Origin: Dysidea avara
Lineage: Eukaryota; Porifera; Demospongiae; Dictyoceratida; Dysideidae
Reading direction: 5' to 3'
DNA: 64,000 nt
NCBI RefSeq assembly: GCF_963678975.1
Contig: NC_089274.1
Span: 372,001-436,000 of the forward strand
This document shows, one piece after another, positions 31,318 through 43,300 of the stretch (position 1 is its first letter; the number at the start of each line of letters is the position of its first letter). The translations under genes and the position numbers were made by a program. The notes under the pieces are model-generated. The model was not told the DNA's origin. It did not search any database and was given only the letters and a program-made list of their open reading frames with translations.

Positions 31318-32815
31318 AAGAATATTATTATTATTATTATCAATTTACCACAGACCGGGAAGGACAAGTACAAAAGGTGTAAGCCTGTACAAGGTACTGT
31401 CCAGAATACAAAAATAACTACAAAATACAACATTACAAAACAAAGACAACATTACACAACAAAATACCAATACACGAAAGCAATACAATATTAACAATAA
31501 ATTACTTAGAAAATGCCACAGAAGTGTTTATATGCAGCATGGCGAAAGGCAGTACGGGTTGCAATTCCCAAGATATCAATAGGCACTTGATTCCAGACAA
31601 AACATACCCATACAAAGTAAGAATATATACCTCCTAGCATTAATTGTTGACAGGGGTGGTACAAGAGAAAGAGAATGACTACGTGTAGCCAACGTGTTGT
31701 AAGTACAGTACTTCAGAAAAGGAATGGAACCATTGTGACGAATGTCCTGAAGAGTACAAACTGATAAATAGTCACGCCTGGAACACAAGGGAGGTAAATG
31801 CAACTTTTGATAACAGGTTTCATGGGGAAGAGACCAAGAACATGTGGTTGGGTTCCAACGACTACCACAAGCCCACTGTGCAGCACGTCTCTGGACAGCC
31901 TCCAACAAATTCACATCTTTAGCAGTATGTGGTGACCACACTACACAAGCATACTCCAACAATGCCCTTAATATAGCCTTGTATGCTCTACATCTAGCCT
32001 CCGAATCACACCCAAACATGGTACGTCTTAAAACATTCCAAACCCTAGTAGCCTTAGTAGCAGCAGCCTGACATTGAGTAGACCATTGTAATTTGCTATT
32101 AATTTGAATCCCCAGATACTTCACAAGATTAGTCCATTGTAGTGGTTGATCTCCAATAAAATAAGTAAAAGTAATAGGCTTCCTTTTGTTGGTAATAGAT
32201 AAAGCCTCACACTTAAGAGGATTCAAATTAAGCTGCCACAGTTTAGACCATGAGACTATAGCAGAAAGATCATTCTGTAATAGCTGGCAATCTTTTACTG
32301 ATTTCACACTAAAATAAAGGAGTACATCATCGGCAAACAGCTTTAATTTGCACACATTAGGTATTGAAGACAGCTCATCTATGTAAAGTAAAAACAACAG
32401 AGGGCCCAGAACAGACCCTTGTGGCACTCCAGAAGTGACTGGTGCCCAATCTGAGTAAGAACCATTTACAACCACCCTCTGAAATCTCTTAGTAAGGAAG
32501 GAGCGCATCCATTCTAACAGATTACCACTTATCCCAAGGGATTCTAATTTCAGAAGTAGCCGTTCATGTGGAACCGAGTCAAAAGCTTTGGCATAGTCCA
32601 AAAACAAGCAGTGAACAGACTCACGGTGCTCCAGTGAGAGTGTCCAGCCATCTAAAGCTTGAAGCAGAAGTTTAGTTGTAGAATGATTCGGTTGAAAGCC
32701 ATACTGGTGCTGACTCAAAAGGTCATTTTTTCTCAATACTGAATATAAATGTTTGTGAATTATACGTTCCAAAACTTTCACAATGATTGAGGTCAAACTA
32801 ATAAGATATAATTTG
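31318..32815 (-). mobile_element. 5'-truncated LINE retrotransposon (reverse transcriptase ORF open)
   Basis: A minus-strand frame open for about 410 codons (32815-31576) covers most of a non-LTR reverse transcriptase. It starts within LISLTSIIVKVLERIIHKHL. Then come QYGFQPNHSTTK, DYAKAFDSVPHERLLLKL, SGVPQGSVLGPLLFLLYIDE, the catalytic FADDVLLYF, NPLKCEALSITN, KYLGIQI and the C-terminal ALLEYACVVWSPHT. The endonuclease and ORF1 are missing. About 250 bp of 3' UTR ends in an (ATA/AAT)n tail at 31321-31340. The style (C-terminal YACVVW, simple-repeat tail) points to the Jockey/CR1/L2 group. The open frame suggests a fairly young insertion. Confidence 0.9.
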
Positions 32816-34289
32816 GTGAGATACTCTAATAAAGCAGTCAGGCAATTATAATACTCTAATATAACAGTCACTTAGCTGTAGAGAAAACTCTTTTCAAAAT
32901 TACTGCATGTGTATGCCCTGCAAGATGACATGATAAAAGGAAGCGTTGCTTGTAATATTTGTGTACTTGTACATATTAATAGTGTTGCAGGGTGAACTGT
33001 TTATAATTGTTGCAGGGTAAAAGAGGCATGAATCCCAATGAGCAGCTTGTTACTACCAACTGGATTGAACATAGCTGACTCTAGAGTCTGATCAAAGTTT
33101 GTAACTCATCACCTATGTGTCAAGCAGTTGTAAAAACTATTCACAAGCAAGGAACTCAACTGAAATATTATTGCATAATTCAATGAACAGCATTACTTGT
33201 GATCACAATGTTATAGCATAACTAGTGTTTGTGTTATTTGTACTTGATTTGTTATTTCAATGACCAAGGGCTATTTGGTATACTAGCAATACCTTTCGTA
33301 AATATAATTCCTAAAGGGAACTAGTGGTTACCTACAAACAACTTGAGAGTTCCACACTGTGTATGTAAATAATTCATCATAAGGCTGCTTGACAATGTAC
33401 TGTAATATAACATGTTCGGTCAGTTATAGTCTACACATCCATGTTCCTTGCAGATGATAAGCACATACATTATCACAACTTCAAACCACAAACACATTAT
33501 GGAGCATTACTATCATCTAGTGACAGTTGGATATTTAAATGTTCTCTTCCTTTACAGTTCTTATGCACCCCTCAGCCCTTGGCCCAATATCTTTTACGCT
33601 ATGATTTCAGTTTCTCAGAATGCCTGTGAATTAAGAAAATATACATTTTAATTCAACGAAATAGTCCACATACCTCTCTCAGTGCTATTACATTGGCTGA
33701 ACATAATTTGACACTAAACAAACAAGAAAGTAAATCATGAAATTTAATGATAAAATAAGACTCATATCTTTCCTATTAATGCACTACAGCCAGTCCCATA
33801 TAATTATATCATAAACACTGTAGTTGCTAGATATGGTGTAGAGCCGTACGACAGAAATAAATTCCAGGTTTCACAGGAACTCCTAGTACAAAACAGTGAA
33901 GCAAAAGCATTTTACAGCATTTCTTTAAACTTGAAATCTATGTGGAATATATCAAGAAAAGAATATCTCAAGTTGATCCCAAGGAATATGATTTTTGATC
34001 TTGTAAGTTATAGTCACCAGTCTTGTGGCTAGGGTAAACACTTGCCTGAAAGTAATAAGTGCCTGGGCCATAATTGACAATACAGTACTTGAAATCAGGA
34101 CATGTACCTTAGCGCCATTAATGGTCTCATTTGTAGTTGTTTAGACCTCTCAAATTAGGACACTTTGGGTATACTAGCATCACTAACGTGCTAGTTTCGT
34201 CCCTGATTAGGAACAATGTATGACACATAATCAACAAATGTTTAAGAAATTACTGGCTCAGTTCTACATACTACACACATGCACACACG
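32816..34289. other. Non-coding stretch
   Basis: No gene is supported. Two copies of the dispersed ACTCTAATAGAGCAGTCA motif (TACTCTAATAAAGCAGTCAG and TACTCTAATATAACAGTCAC, 32822-32870) lie right at the 5' truncation point of the LINE. Confidence 0.55.
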
Positions 34290-34294
34290 CGTGC

Positions 34295-34344
<50 letters not shown>
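34270..34344. repeat. (CA)n microsatellite
   Basis: About 25 CA units, preceded by an imperfect ACACATGCACACACGCGTGC segment. Confidence 0.93.
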
Positions 34345-34346
<2 letters not shown>

Positions 34347-34554
34347 GTTGAAACAGGTCATTTGCGTCACATTTGTCTGGGGCTCAGTGGGTTACTTGGG
34401 TAGGTAATCCAGATATGACCCGTTTTATGGACTAACCTGTATTGAGGCCTGGGTAAAATTTCATGAAGTTTTTGCCTATTATGCTCTTCAGTGTTCTCAA
34501 TGTGCTCAAAAACATTTCTTACAATTATATTTGAAATTTTTAATCAGTGAATGC

Positions 34555-34960
34555 TCAAATAGAGTAATTGACTACAAAGTGACTGTTGTATTAGAGAGTA
34601 TCGATCTAAGGAGCTATGGACAATGCATTGGAGTGCTCTATTGCAGTTTCCACTAACTGCTCTATTAGAGAGTATCAGTAGTATTCATAACATCCACCTA
34701 ATATGCTAGCATTGTGCTGGTGTAGCACTCCAGCCTATCAGTAGTGAGCCACACACACGCACGTACGCACACAGTTTAATAGTTACCAATGTGTTTAATG
34801 AACATGCAGTATAGCTACAGTTTAATAGGAAACTTACAATTAGTCCTCAAACATGGATTAAGGCTATGTATTGAAAAGCCTTTACAGAAGATCGAGATAC
34901 TCTAATAAAAAAGTCTGACGTACTCTAATAGAGCAGTCAAAAGTACGTACTCTTATACAA
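34555..34960. repeat. Cluster of the dispersed CTCTAATAGAG motif
   Basis: At least five copies in both orientations: GTGACTGTTGTATTAGAGAG (34580), GTGCTCTATTGCAGTTTC (34630), AACTGCTCTATTAGAGAGTA (34657), GATACTCTAATAAAAAAGTC (34894) and GTACTCTAATAGAGCAGTCA (34919). The last is followed by a weaker ACTCTTATACAACATTCA. In several copies the sequence upstream is GATCGAGAT. Confidence 0.75.
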
Positions 34961-36076
34961 CATTCATAACAGAATACAATTTTAAAAATGGGTGTTAAAA
35001 TGTTTACATTTAAAATACCTATATCATTTTAATTGGAAATGTACTTGGTCACTACAATATATACCTGACCAGCCACAAATCATGAGGAACCAAGTACAAA
35101 TTAAAATAGTTACTATTTATGAAATCAAAAATCTAGTAAATTTGAAGCACTTTCTAAATCTGTCAGTGGCTGGGAGCACAGCCCCAGATCTCTGTACCTC
35201 ACTGCTAAATCTGGAAGCCACTTTGGAAATATCTTGGATACGCCCATGGAATTGATGAACTTAAAATAAGCAACTATTGTAATTACTTTGTTTGTGGTTA
35301 CAAATTGCAGCAAGCACTGTGACAACACTGTCAGAACAGACTCCAGTACACACTCAGGTAGTACTAGCACAGTTGATTTCAGATTGCTTTTGAACAGTTC
35401 ACACACATGGCTTGCAAACGTGCTCTACTTGCAGTATTTATATATACTCCTGGCATTGCTTGACGATAAAGGGGTGAGTATTTATTGTGCTAGTATTTAG
35501 TTTTACAAGTAAAGGAGCTAGGTTGCAAACAATTAGCTCATATGTTCGAACAGTCATAATTATTGCAAATTATTCAATTGCATGCAGAAAGTAATCTGAA
35601 ATCGACTGTACATGATCACAAAACACTAATATAGTATTTATGTCTCACTTTAGTTTTACTGCATTAGTCACAGTAGATTACTAATGGAGTTAGACTAGGA
35701 GAAGAAGTTGAGGAACGGTGGCTTGCCTACCCATATACTCAACTGAACATTTTGGATGATTCTGATCTACAAAAGTACATAATGCTCTAGAGTATTTATA
35801 ATCTTACTTTACTTAGAGTCTCCCGCTGGCAGCATACAACCACTGATGCAACGAGATAATCTCAATTTTCCATTTAATACTCACTCCCCGTGACGTAGCG
35901 TTTACGTACGTTACTTAACGACGAAAGTTACCGTGGTAACGAATATACTGAAAATTCCTCTGAAAGTTCGTTCAGTTTGTTCATAAAATAAACTGGTTTT
36001 GGCAAAGAAGATATTTGAAATTTTGTGAGTTATTATGTCTACAAGAACAGGAAGGATGCAGGGATCACTCCGCCAT
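34961..36076. other. Non-coding stretch
   Basis: No gene is supported. Open frames at 34992-35255 and 35125-35406 lack recognisable motifs and splice context. Around 35890-35935 there is a GC-richer segment with ACGTAGCG, TTACGTACGTTA and GTTACCGTGGTAAC, possibly a repeat end. Confidence 0.5.
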
Positions 36077-36460
36077 CCAAATACTATATCTATGCAAAGC
36101 ATAAAACTTTAGCGCTTGGCGCGCGCAGCGCGCCAAGCGCTAAAGTTTTATGCTTTGCATAGATATAGTATTTGGAAGTTGGAATTAATGAATTCCAATT
36201 TGCAAAGTTTATATTTTTAAGTGCTTCCAGCTTTTAATGCGATGGTTACGGTGGTTGCTGTGGCTTATAGGCGATAATTGAAGCCATTGTATACAGACCT
36301 TACTGTAAGATTTTCTAGGTTTTCTGTGTGGGTATTGTTTAAAGGAAGCATGCTAAATGCATTATCTACATTACACAGCTACAAGATACAGGCTTTGAGC
36401 TGCAGCACTAGCTCCTGCTAAACGTCGAACTATCCTAATAGAACAGTCAGTACAATTATT
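36030..36460 (+). repeat. Dispersed repeat, copy A (with palindrome)
   Basis: From GATGCAGGGATCACTCCGCC to CTATCCTAATAGAACAGTCA this matches, in inverted orientation, the segment 62265-62590. Shared blocks are GGAATTAATGAATTCC, GTGCTTCCAGCTTTTAATGC, GATGGTTACGGTGGTTGCTG, ATAGGCGATAATTGAAGCCA and AGCATGCTAAATGCATTATC. No coding capacity is recognised. Confidence 0.85.
36077..36175. repeat. 99-bp near-perfect palindrome
   Basis: The arms begin CCAAATACTATATCTATGCA and include AGCGCTTGGCGCGC, with 48 bp pairing exactly around a GCGCGCAGCGCGC centre. It would extrude as a very stable hairpin. It is embedded in a dispersed repeat whose second copy (62265-62590) has only one arm. Confidence 0.93.
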
Positions 36461-36539
36461 CATAAAAATGAAGTCATTGTGATTAATGATTTGGCTATAG
36501 CTATAACCACAAAATAATATGTTTGGAAGCATGATCATG

Positions 36540-37075
36540 AAGGCTTGCAATTGCAAGATGTGAAGACAGAGACTAGTCATCTAATCAGCGCTACATTGCT
36601 TGCAGTAGCCCAACACTTGCAGCTTCCTGTCAGGATAACTATGCAATTTAAGCGAGGTGGTTTTCAGTGTACATGTAGGACTGTTCAATTTATTGGACCA
36701 TGTCTTCTCACTGACCAAAGATATATACTGCTGCTCCTGTGTCAAGTTCCATCACTAGGTGATTGCCATTCAGTTATTAAACAGGCACTTTGTAGCTTTC
36801 AGGAACTGTTGATGAGACTGAATGTACGTGGATTATGTCGGCAGTGGAATCTTCATCTGAAGGCTCAGTGTTCAGCGGTCGGAGGTCATCATTGTTAATG
36901 TGATCCACTCCATCCATTGCATTTGCCAGACTTTGTTTCTGAGGACTCTTTCTTATGACTGTTGTGACTCTGCTGTGTCCTCCTCTTTCCAGGAGCTTTG
37001 CTTCTGCCAGCTTTAGCAATGTGGTCTGTGCGAAAGCGCTTGCAATTGTTGCAAACCAACTAAACTACTCCTCGC
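36540..37075 (-). mobile_element. Fossil fragment of a Ty3/Gypsy-type LTR retroelement
   Basis: On the minus strand a zinc-knuckle-like stretch (CNNCK...DHIAKAG, near 37050) is followed about 300 bp later by an aspartic-protease signature (LVMELDTGAAV, near 36750). This is the gag-end to protease order of Ty3/Gypsy elements. Only this short internal piece is seen, without reverse transcriptase, integrase or recognisable LTRs. It is broken in several places and looks old. Confidence 0.55.
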
Positions 37076-37946
37076 CATTTGTTACATTTTAAGTTAACGA
37101 ACAAGATGTATGAATAGATAGTTAACACAGAGCCATAACATGTACAAATTCTAAATATTATATTACAAGCACACATACAGAATATATTGTAAATCAGTTA
37201 CACACACTTACATCAATAGAAGATTACATCATATGCAATTACAACATTTAAATGTATACAATCACATTGACTATCCTAATGTGTGTGTTACTTTAATTTT
37301 AGTTGTCAGTGAAAATCTGGTTTTCCATCTTTTAAACCTAAACGTTAAGATCAGAATACACATAAAACTTGTTTTATGTTGCTTACCCACATACCAGTTG
37401 GTCAGATGTAAGGCATAACTACTTGTGGTGTCTCCTCTTCATTGACCTCTCCTTCTCTTATTGACCCCTGCCTCGCACTTGCCTTTTATTTGTCACTTGA
37501 CATACTAGCAGAGAGTTGATGACGAATAGCGGGCATGTCATCCTACAAATGTTTCAGCAGAGTGACTTTGACTGTTCGTCTAGAGTATTTATGATAGCAA
37601 GTGTTTCACAAAATTAATAGTCACTGTATGTGTTACCTCCTTTTTATCCATACTGCTGTCCTGAGATCGACACCATAACCATGAAAATCTTGTTTGAACT
37701 TTCTTTGGGCATAAGGTTCTTGTACAAACTAAATGCAGTAAAGACATTACCACAAAGTGCATACTGACACAATGCTATAACATACCGATGGAAGTGGTTG
37801 TTGAAATAGTAAAATAGATTGGTGTAGCCAAATGCCAACTGTAATACCTAACACGAAACAGAATTTTTCATACTGTATGTGGCAAGATGTTATACATACA
37901 TAATATAAAGAACTTCGTGTGGGAGGATCATGCTCATGCACATTAC
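37076..37946. other. Non-coding stretch
   Basis: No gene or repeat I can support; short open frames only. Confidence 0.5.
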
Positions 37947-38190
37947 GGGATACTAAGTATTGCAAGATCTAGAGGCTCCCTGCTATCAGACACCCTGCTA
38001 TCAGACATCCAGAATGTACCCAGGTATCTTGGGATACTAAGTATTATAGGATCTAGAAGCTTCCCACTATCAGACATCCTGGGATGTACTCAGGTATCTC
38101 GGCATACTTAGTATTGTAGGATCTAGTGGATCCATGCTATGAGACGTCCTGGGATATACTCAGGTATCTCGGGATACTAAGTATAATGAC
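37947..38190. repeat. Tandem repeat, unit about 66-70 bp, about 3.5 copies
   Basis: Units run GGGATACTAAGTATTATAGG, ATCTAGAAGCTTCCC, CTATCAGACATCC, TGGGATGTACTCAGGTATCT. The first copy has an internal duplication of CCCTGCTATCAGACA. Confidence 0.88.
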
Positions 38191-39782
38191 TTCAGACACA
38201 CTGATATGAATATTTAAAGTATCCTTTTAGAACTTCATGAGGTGACAAAGTTGCACTAGTTCAAAAGCAGCTCTCAAGATGCATGCTCAACCTCCTCTGG
38301 TCCCAGGTCATTGACCATCCCTTCATATTCCCATGCTCACCTGAGCGGTGACCTTCAACTCCTTCACTTTAGTTTAAAAGTATTAGTGTAACTCCTTCAC
38401 AAAAGTGCACTCTTGTAAGATAGGGTATAGCTACTGTAGATAATGTATATAGGTTTCATCACTTTTGCAGGATTTTATCACTAAAAGCTTGATATATCGG
38501 TCATTATGTGATGTATAAGGGTCATTTGTCAATTTAAATATAATGTACCTTGAATAACACCTTCTATGAAATTTTTTAGCCTGGTGGGTGGGTCCTCGCG
38601 AAAATAGGTTTTACGTCAATTTTTACAGTAATTCCCCTTTGAAGCATTGTTTTCATGTTTAAATGGTGTGAGATGTCGTAAATGTCACAAAGGAGCTTTA
38701 AAATGTGTAACAGAACATGTGGGTGTGTCTTGTGGTCAGAATATGGACTTGAAATTGGGAGCAGATTTCACAGCTATTATTTCCGACTGGATATCAGTTC
38801 TGATGTTTGAAACTTATTTAATGGGTAAAGGTACTGTGTGTCTACGCATGCGTGAAAAATTGTGGTCAAGGAGGAGTTTCATTTTGAGATATCGATTTCC
38901 GTAAAAATTGCTAGATCTTCCATTCTATCAAGTTACCTTTCAATAGAACACTCCCACAACACATCAAATATGTACACCATACACCGACCAACTACCTGAC
39001 AACATGTTACTATGTGGTTCTGGTCACAAAACATAACCATCGGCATTTCCAAGTACTGCAAGTACTGATGTTCTATTTGGTTATGAGCAGAGCAGAACTT
39101 GGTCTCCTGTCCACCTTATTTGGATGCTATGGGAAGCCATATGAGGCAACTACACAATTTTTTTACAACTTTCACATATATATACAGAAACGAATGTTGT
39201 GTGGTGCACTTAATGATAGCTTAATTTACCCAAGCATATTGTATGTTACAAAGGTATGTTTCTTATGTGAAGTCATATAGTTTCATTTGATTAACCATCG
39301 TGATTATTATATATACAAGTAGATCGATCACTATTAAGTATTATAATGCACATCGTACTGTTTTTTTTTTAATCACTTAATATTATAAGAAGTACGTACG
39401 AATGTATTATGCATCACTACACTATTATGTCACAATATTGATAATGAACAGATCTGGTGATGACAAACTTGGCACGACCACTGCATCAATACACCTCCAT
39501 CGAAGAGACACTACTTCAAAGTTATTTAGTGTGCAACGGATTAGGTAAAACAAGTAAGTGTAAAAGAGGGACTCACTATGTACGATAGCACATCCACTCA
39601 ATAGCACACTCAATCATTGTGTCATGGAGAAGTGGTAGATACAAAAAAGGCTTGGTTGATACCAACATTTCGTTGCTACGTATATGGAATACGTTCAGAA
39701 GCAACGACATGCTTGTAACAAGCAACCCTAAGTGATGAATCTCATCTGTAAGTAAAAGAGATATAAATAATATAGTCCACTG
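38191..39782. other. Non-coding stretch
   Basis: Open frames at 38647-38904 and 39014-39280 have no family motif or clear splice context. I see nothing else that can be supported. Confidence 0.5.
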
Positions 39783-39878
39783 GAGTGTATGCATGTGTGT
39801 GTTGTGTGTGTGTAGATATGTGTGCGCATGTGTGTAGTGTGTGTGTGCATGCGTGAATGTAGTGTGGTATGTGTAGTG

Positions 39879-39943
<65 letters not shown>

Positions 39944-40130
39944 TGTGTATGTGTACATGTACATGTATAGTGTGCGTGTGTGTAATATGTGTGTCTTTCT
40001 AGTTGGGTGTGTGTTATGTGCGTGTGATGTGGTGTGGTGTGTGTTGGGTCATGTAAGTGTGTATACAGTATGTATGCATGAATTTGTGTCTGTAGTATGT
40101 GTACATGCAAGTGTCTCTAGATATTAATGT
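39783..40130. repeat. GT-rich microsatellite block
   Basis: Irregular GT-rich sequence with a pure (TG)n core at about 39881-39941, flanked by TGTGTGCATG-like variants. Translated frames here are Cys/Val or His/Thr artefacts. Confidence 0.93.
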
Positions 40131-40339
40131 GTACCAAAAATTAAATTTTACAATAGCTCATACACTGTATTCTAACATGTATGTTATATGTTACAATAAT
40201 ATATGTACCTTTCAATATAGTTGCTGCTTGAAATCATTGTAGCACTGTCAGACATACACATATTTATCAGATAATTTTTTTTACAGCAATGAATCTGTAA
40301 TAAGGAGTGACAAAGCCACGTGAAATCCTGACACACAAT

Positions 40340-43300
40340 AACACAATAGTGTGATATAGTGAGGGGAAGGGCATCACGACACACAATAACATAGTGAGGG
40401 TAGGGGCATCACAACACACAATATTACAATAGTGTAACATAGTGAGGGGAAGGGCATCACGACACACAATAATACAATAGTGTAACATAGTGAGGGTAGG
40501 GGCATCACAACACACAATAATACAATAGTGTAACATAGTGAGGGTAGGGGCATCACAACACACAATAATACAATAGTGTAACATAGTGAGGGTAGGGGCA
40601 TCACAACACACAATAATACAATAGTGTAACATAGTGAGGGTAGGGGCATCACAACACACAATAATACAATAGAGTAACATAGTGAGGGGAGGGGCATCAC
40701 AAAACACAATAATACAATAGTGTAACATAGTGAGGGCAGGGGCATCACAAAACACAATAATACAATAGTGTAACATAGTGAGGGTAGGGGCATCACGACA
40801 CACAATAATACAATAGAGTAACATAGTGAGGGTAGGGGCATCACAAAACACAATAATACAATAGTGTAACATAGTGAGGGTAGGGGCATCACAAAACACA
40901 ATAATACAATAGTGTAACATAGTGAGGGTAGGGGCATCACGACACACAATAATACAATAGAGTAACATAGTGAGGGGAGGGGCATCACAAAACACAATAA
41001 TACAATAGTGTAACATAGTGAGGGTAGGGGCATCACAACACACAATAATACAATAGAGTAACATAGTGAGGGGAGGGGCATCACAAAACACAATAATACA
41101 ATAGTGTAACATAGTGAGGGTAGGGGCATCACAAAACACAATAATACAATAGTGTAACATAGTGAGGGTAGGGGCATCACAAAACACAATAATACAATAG
41201 AGTAACATAGTGAGGGTAGGGGCATCACAAAACACAATAATACAATAGTGTAACATAGTGAGGGTAGGGGCATCACAACACAAAATAATACAATAGTGTA
41301 ACATAGTGAGGGTAGGGGCATCACGACACACAATAATACAATATTGTAACATAGTGAGGGTAGGGGCATCACAACACACAATAATACAATAGTGTAACAT
41401 AGTGAGGGTAGGGGCATCACGACACACAATAATACAATATTGTAACATAGTGAGGGTAGGGGCATCACAACACACAATAATACAATAGTGTAACATAGTG
41501 AGGGTAGGGGCATCACAACACATAATAATACAATATTGTAACATAGTGAGGGTAGGGGCATCACGACACACAATAATACAATAGTGTAACATAGTGAGGG
41601 TAGGGGCATCACAAAACACAATAATACAATATTGTAACATAGTGAGGGTAGGGGCATCACGACACACAATAATACAATAGTGTAACATAGTGAGGGTAGG
41701 GGCATCACAAAACACAATAATACAATAGTGTAACATAGTGAGGGTAGGGGCATCACAAAACACAATAATACAATAGTGTAACATAGTGAGGGTAGGGGCA
41801 TCACGACACACAATAATACAATAGTGTAACATAGTGAGGGCAGGGGCATCACGACACACAATAATACAATAGTGTAACATAGTGAGGGTAGGGGCATCAC
41901 AACACACAATAATACAATAGTGTAACATAGTGAGGGTAGGGGCATCACAAAACACAATAATACAATAGTGTAACATAGTGAGGGTAGGGGCATCACAAAA
42001 CACAATAATACAATAGTGTAACATAGTGAGGGTAGGGGCATCACAAAACACAATAATACAATAGAGTAACATAGTGAGGGTAGGGGCATCACAAAACACA
42101 ATAATACAATAGTGTAACATAGTGAGGGGAGGGGCATCACAACACAAAATAATACAATAGTGTAACATAGTGAGGGTAGGGGCATCACGACACACAATAA
42201 TACAATAGTGTAACATAGTGAGGGTAGGGGCATCACAACACAAAATAATACAATAGTGTAACATAGTGAGGGTAGGGGCATCACGACAGACAATAATACA
42301 ATAGAGTAACATAGTGAGGGTAGGGGCATCACAAAACACAATAATACAATAGTGTAACATAGTGAGGGGAGGGGCATCACGACAGACAATAATACAATAG
42401 TGTAACATAGTGAGGGTAGGGGCATCACAACACACAATAATACAATAGAGTAACATAGTGAGGGTAGGGGCATTACGACAGACAATAATACAATAGTGTA
42501 ACATAGTGAGGGCAGGGGCATTACGACAGACAATAATACAATAGAGTAACATAGTGAGGGTAGGGGCATCACAAAACACAATAATACAATAGTGTAACAT
42601 AGTGAGGGTAGGGGCATTACGACAGACAATAATACAATAGTGTAACATAGTGAGGGGAGGGGCATCACAACACAAAATAATACAATAGTGTAACATAGTG
42701 AGGGCAGGGGCATCACGACACACAATAATACAATAGTGTAACATAGTGAGGGTAGGGGCATCACAACACACAATAATACAATAGTGTAACATAGTGAGGG
42801 TAGGGGCATCACAAAACACAATAATACAATAGTGTAACATAGTGAGGGTAGGGGCATTACGACAGACAATAATACAATAGTGTAACATAGTGAGGGCAGG
42901 GGCATTACGACAGACAATAATACAATAGAGTAACATAGTGAGGGTAGGGGCATCACAAAACACAATAATACAATAGTGTAACATAGTGAGGGTAGGGGCA
43001 TTACGACAGACAATAATACAATAGTGTAACATAGTGAGGGGAGGGGCATCACAACACAAAATAATACAATAGTGTAACATAGTGAGGGCAGGGGCATCAC
43101 GACACACAATAATACAATAGTGTAACATAGTGAGGGTAGGGGCATCACAAAACACAATAATACAATAGTGTAACATAGTGAGGGTAGGGGCATTACGACA
43201 CACAATAATACAATAGTGTAACATAGTGAGGGTAGGGGCATCACAACACAAAATAATACAATAGTGTAACATAGTGAGGGTAGGGGCATCACGACAGACA

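Noticed and set aside
38647-38904. Plus-strand 85-aa ORF with several Cys
   Set aside because: No matching homologous family, no adjacent exons in phase; probably chance.
39728-40127. His/Thr-rich and Cys/Val-rich ORFs
   Set aside because: Translations of (GT)n/(CA)n microsatellites. The same applies to 36-382, 52131-52352 and 53081-53405.
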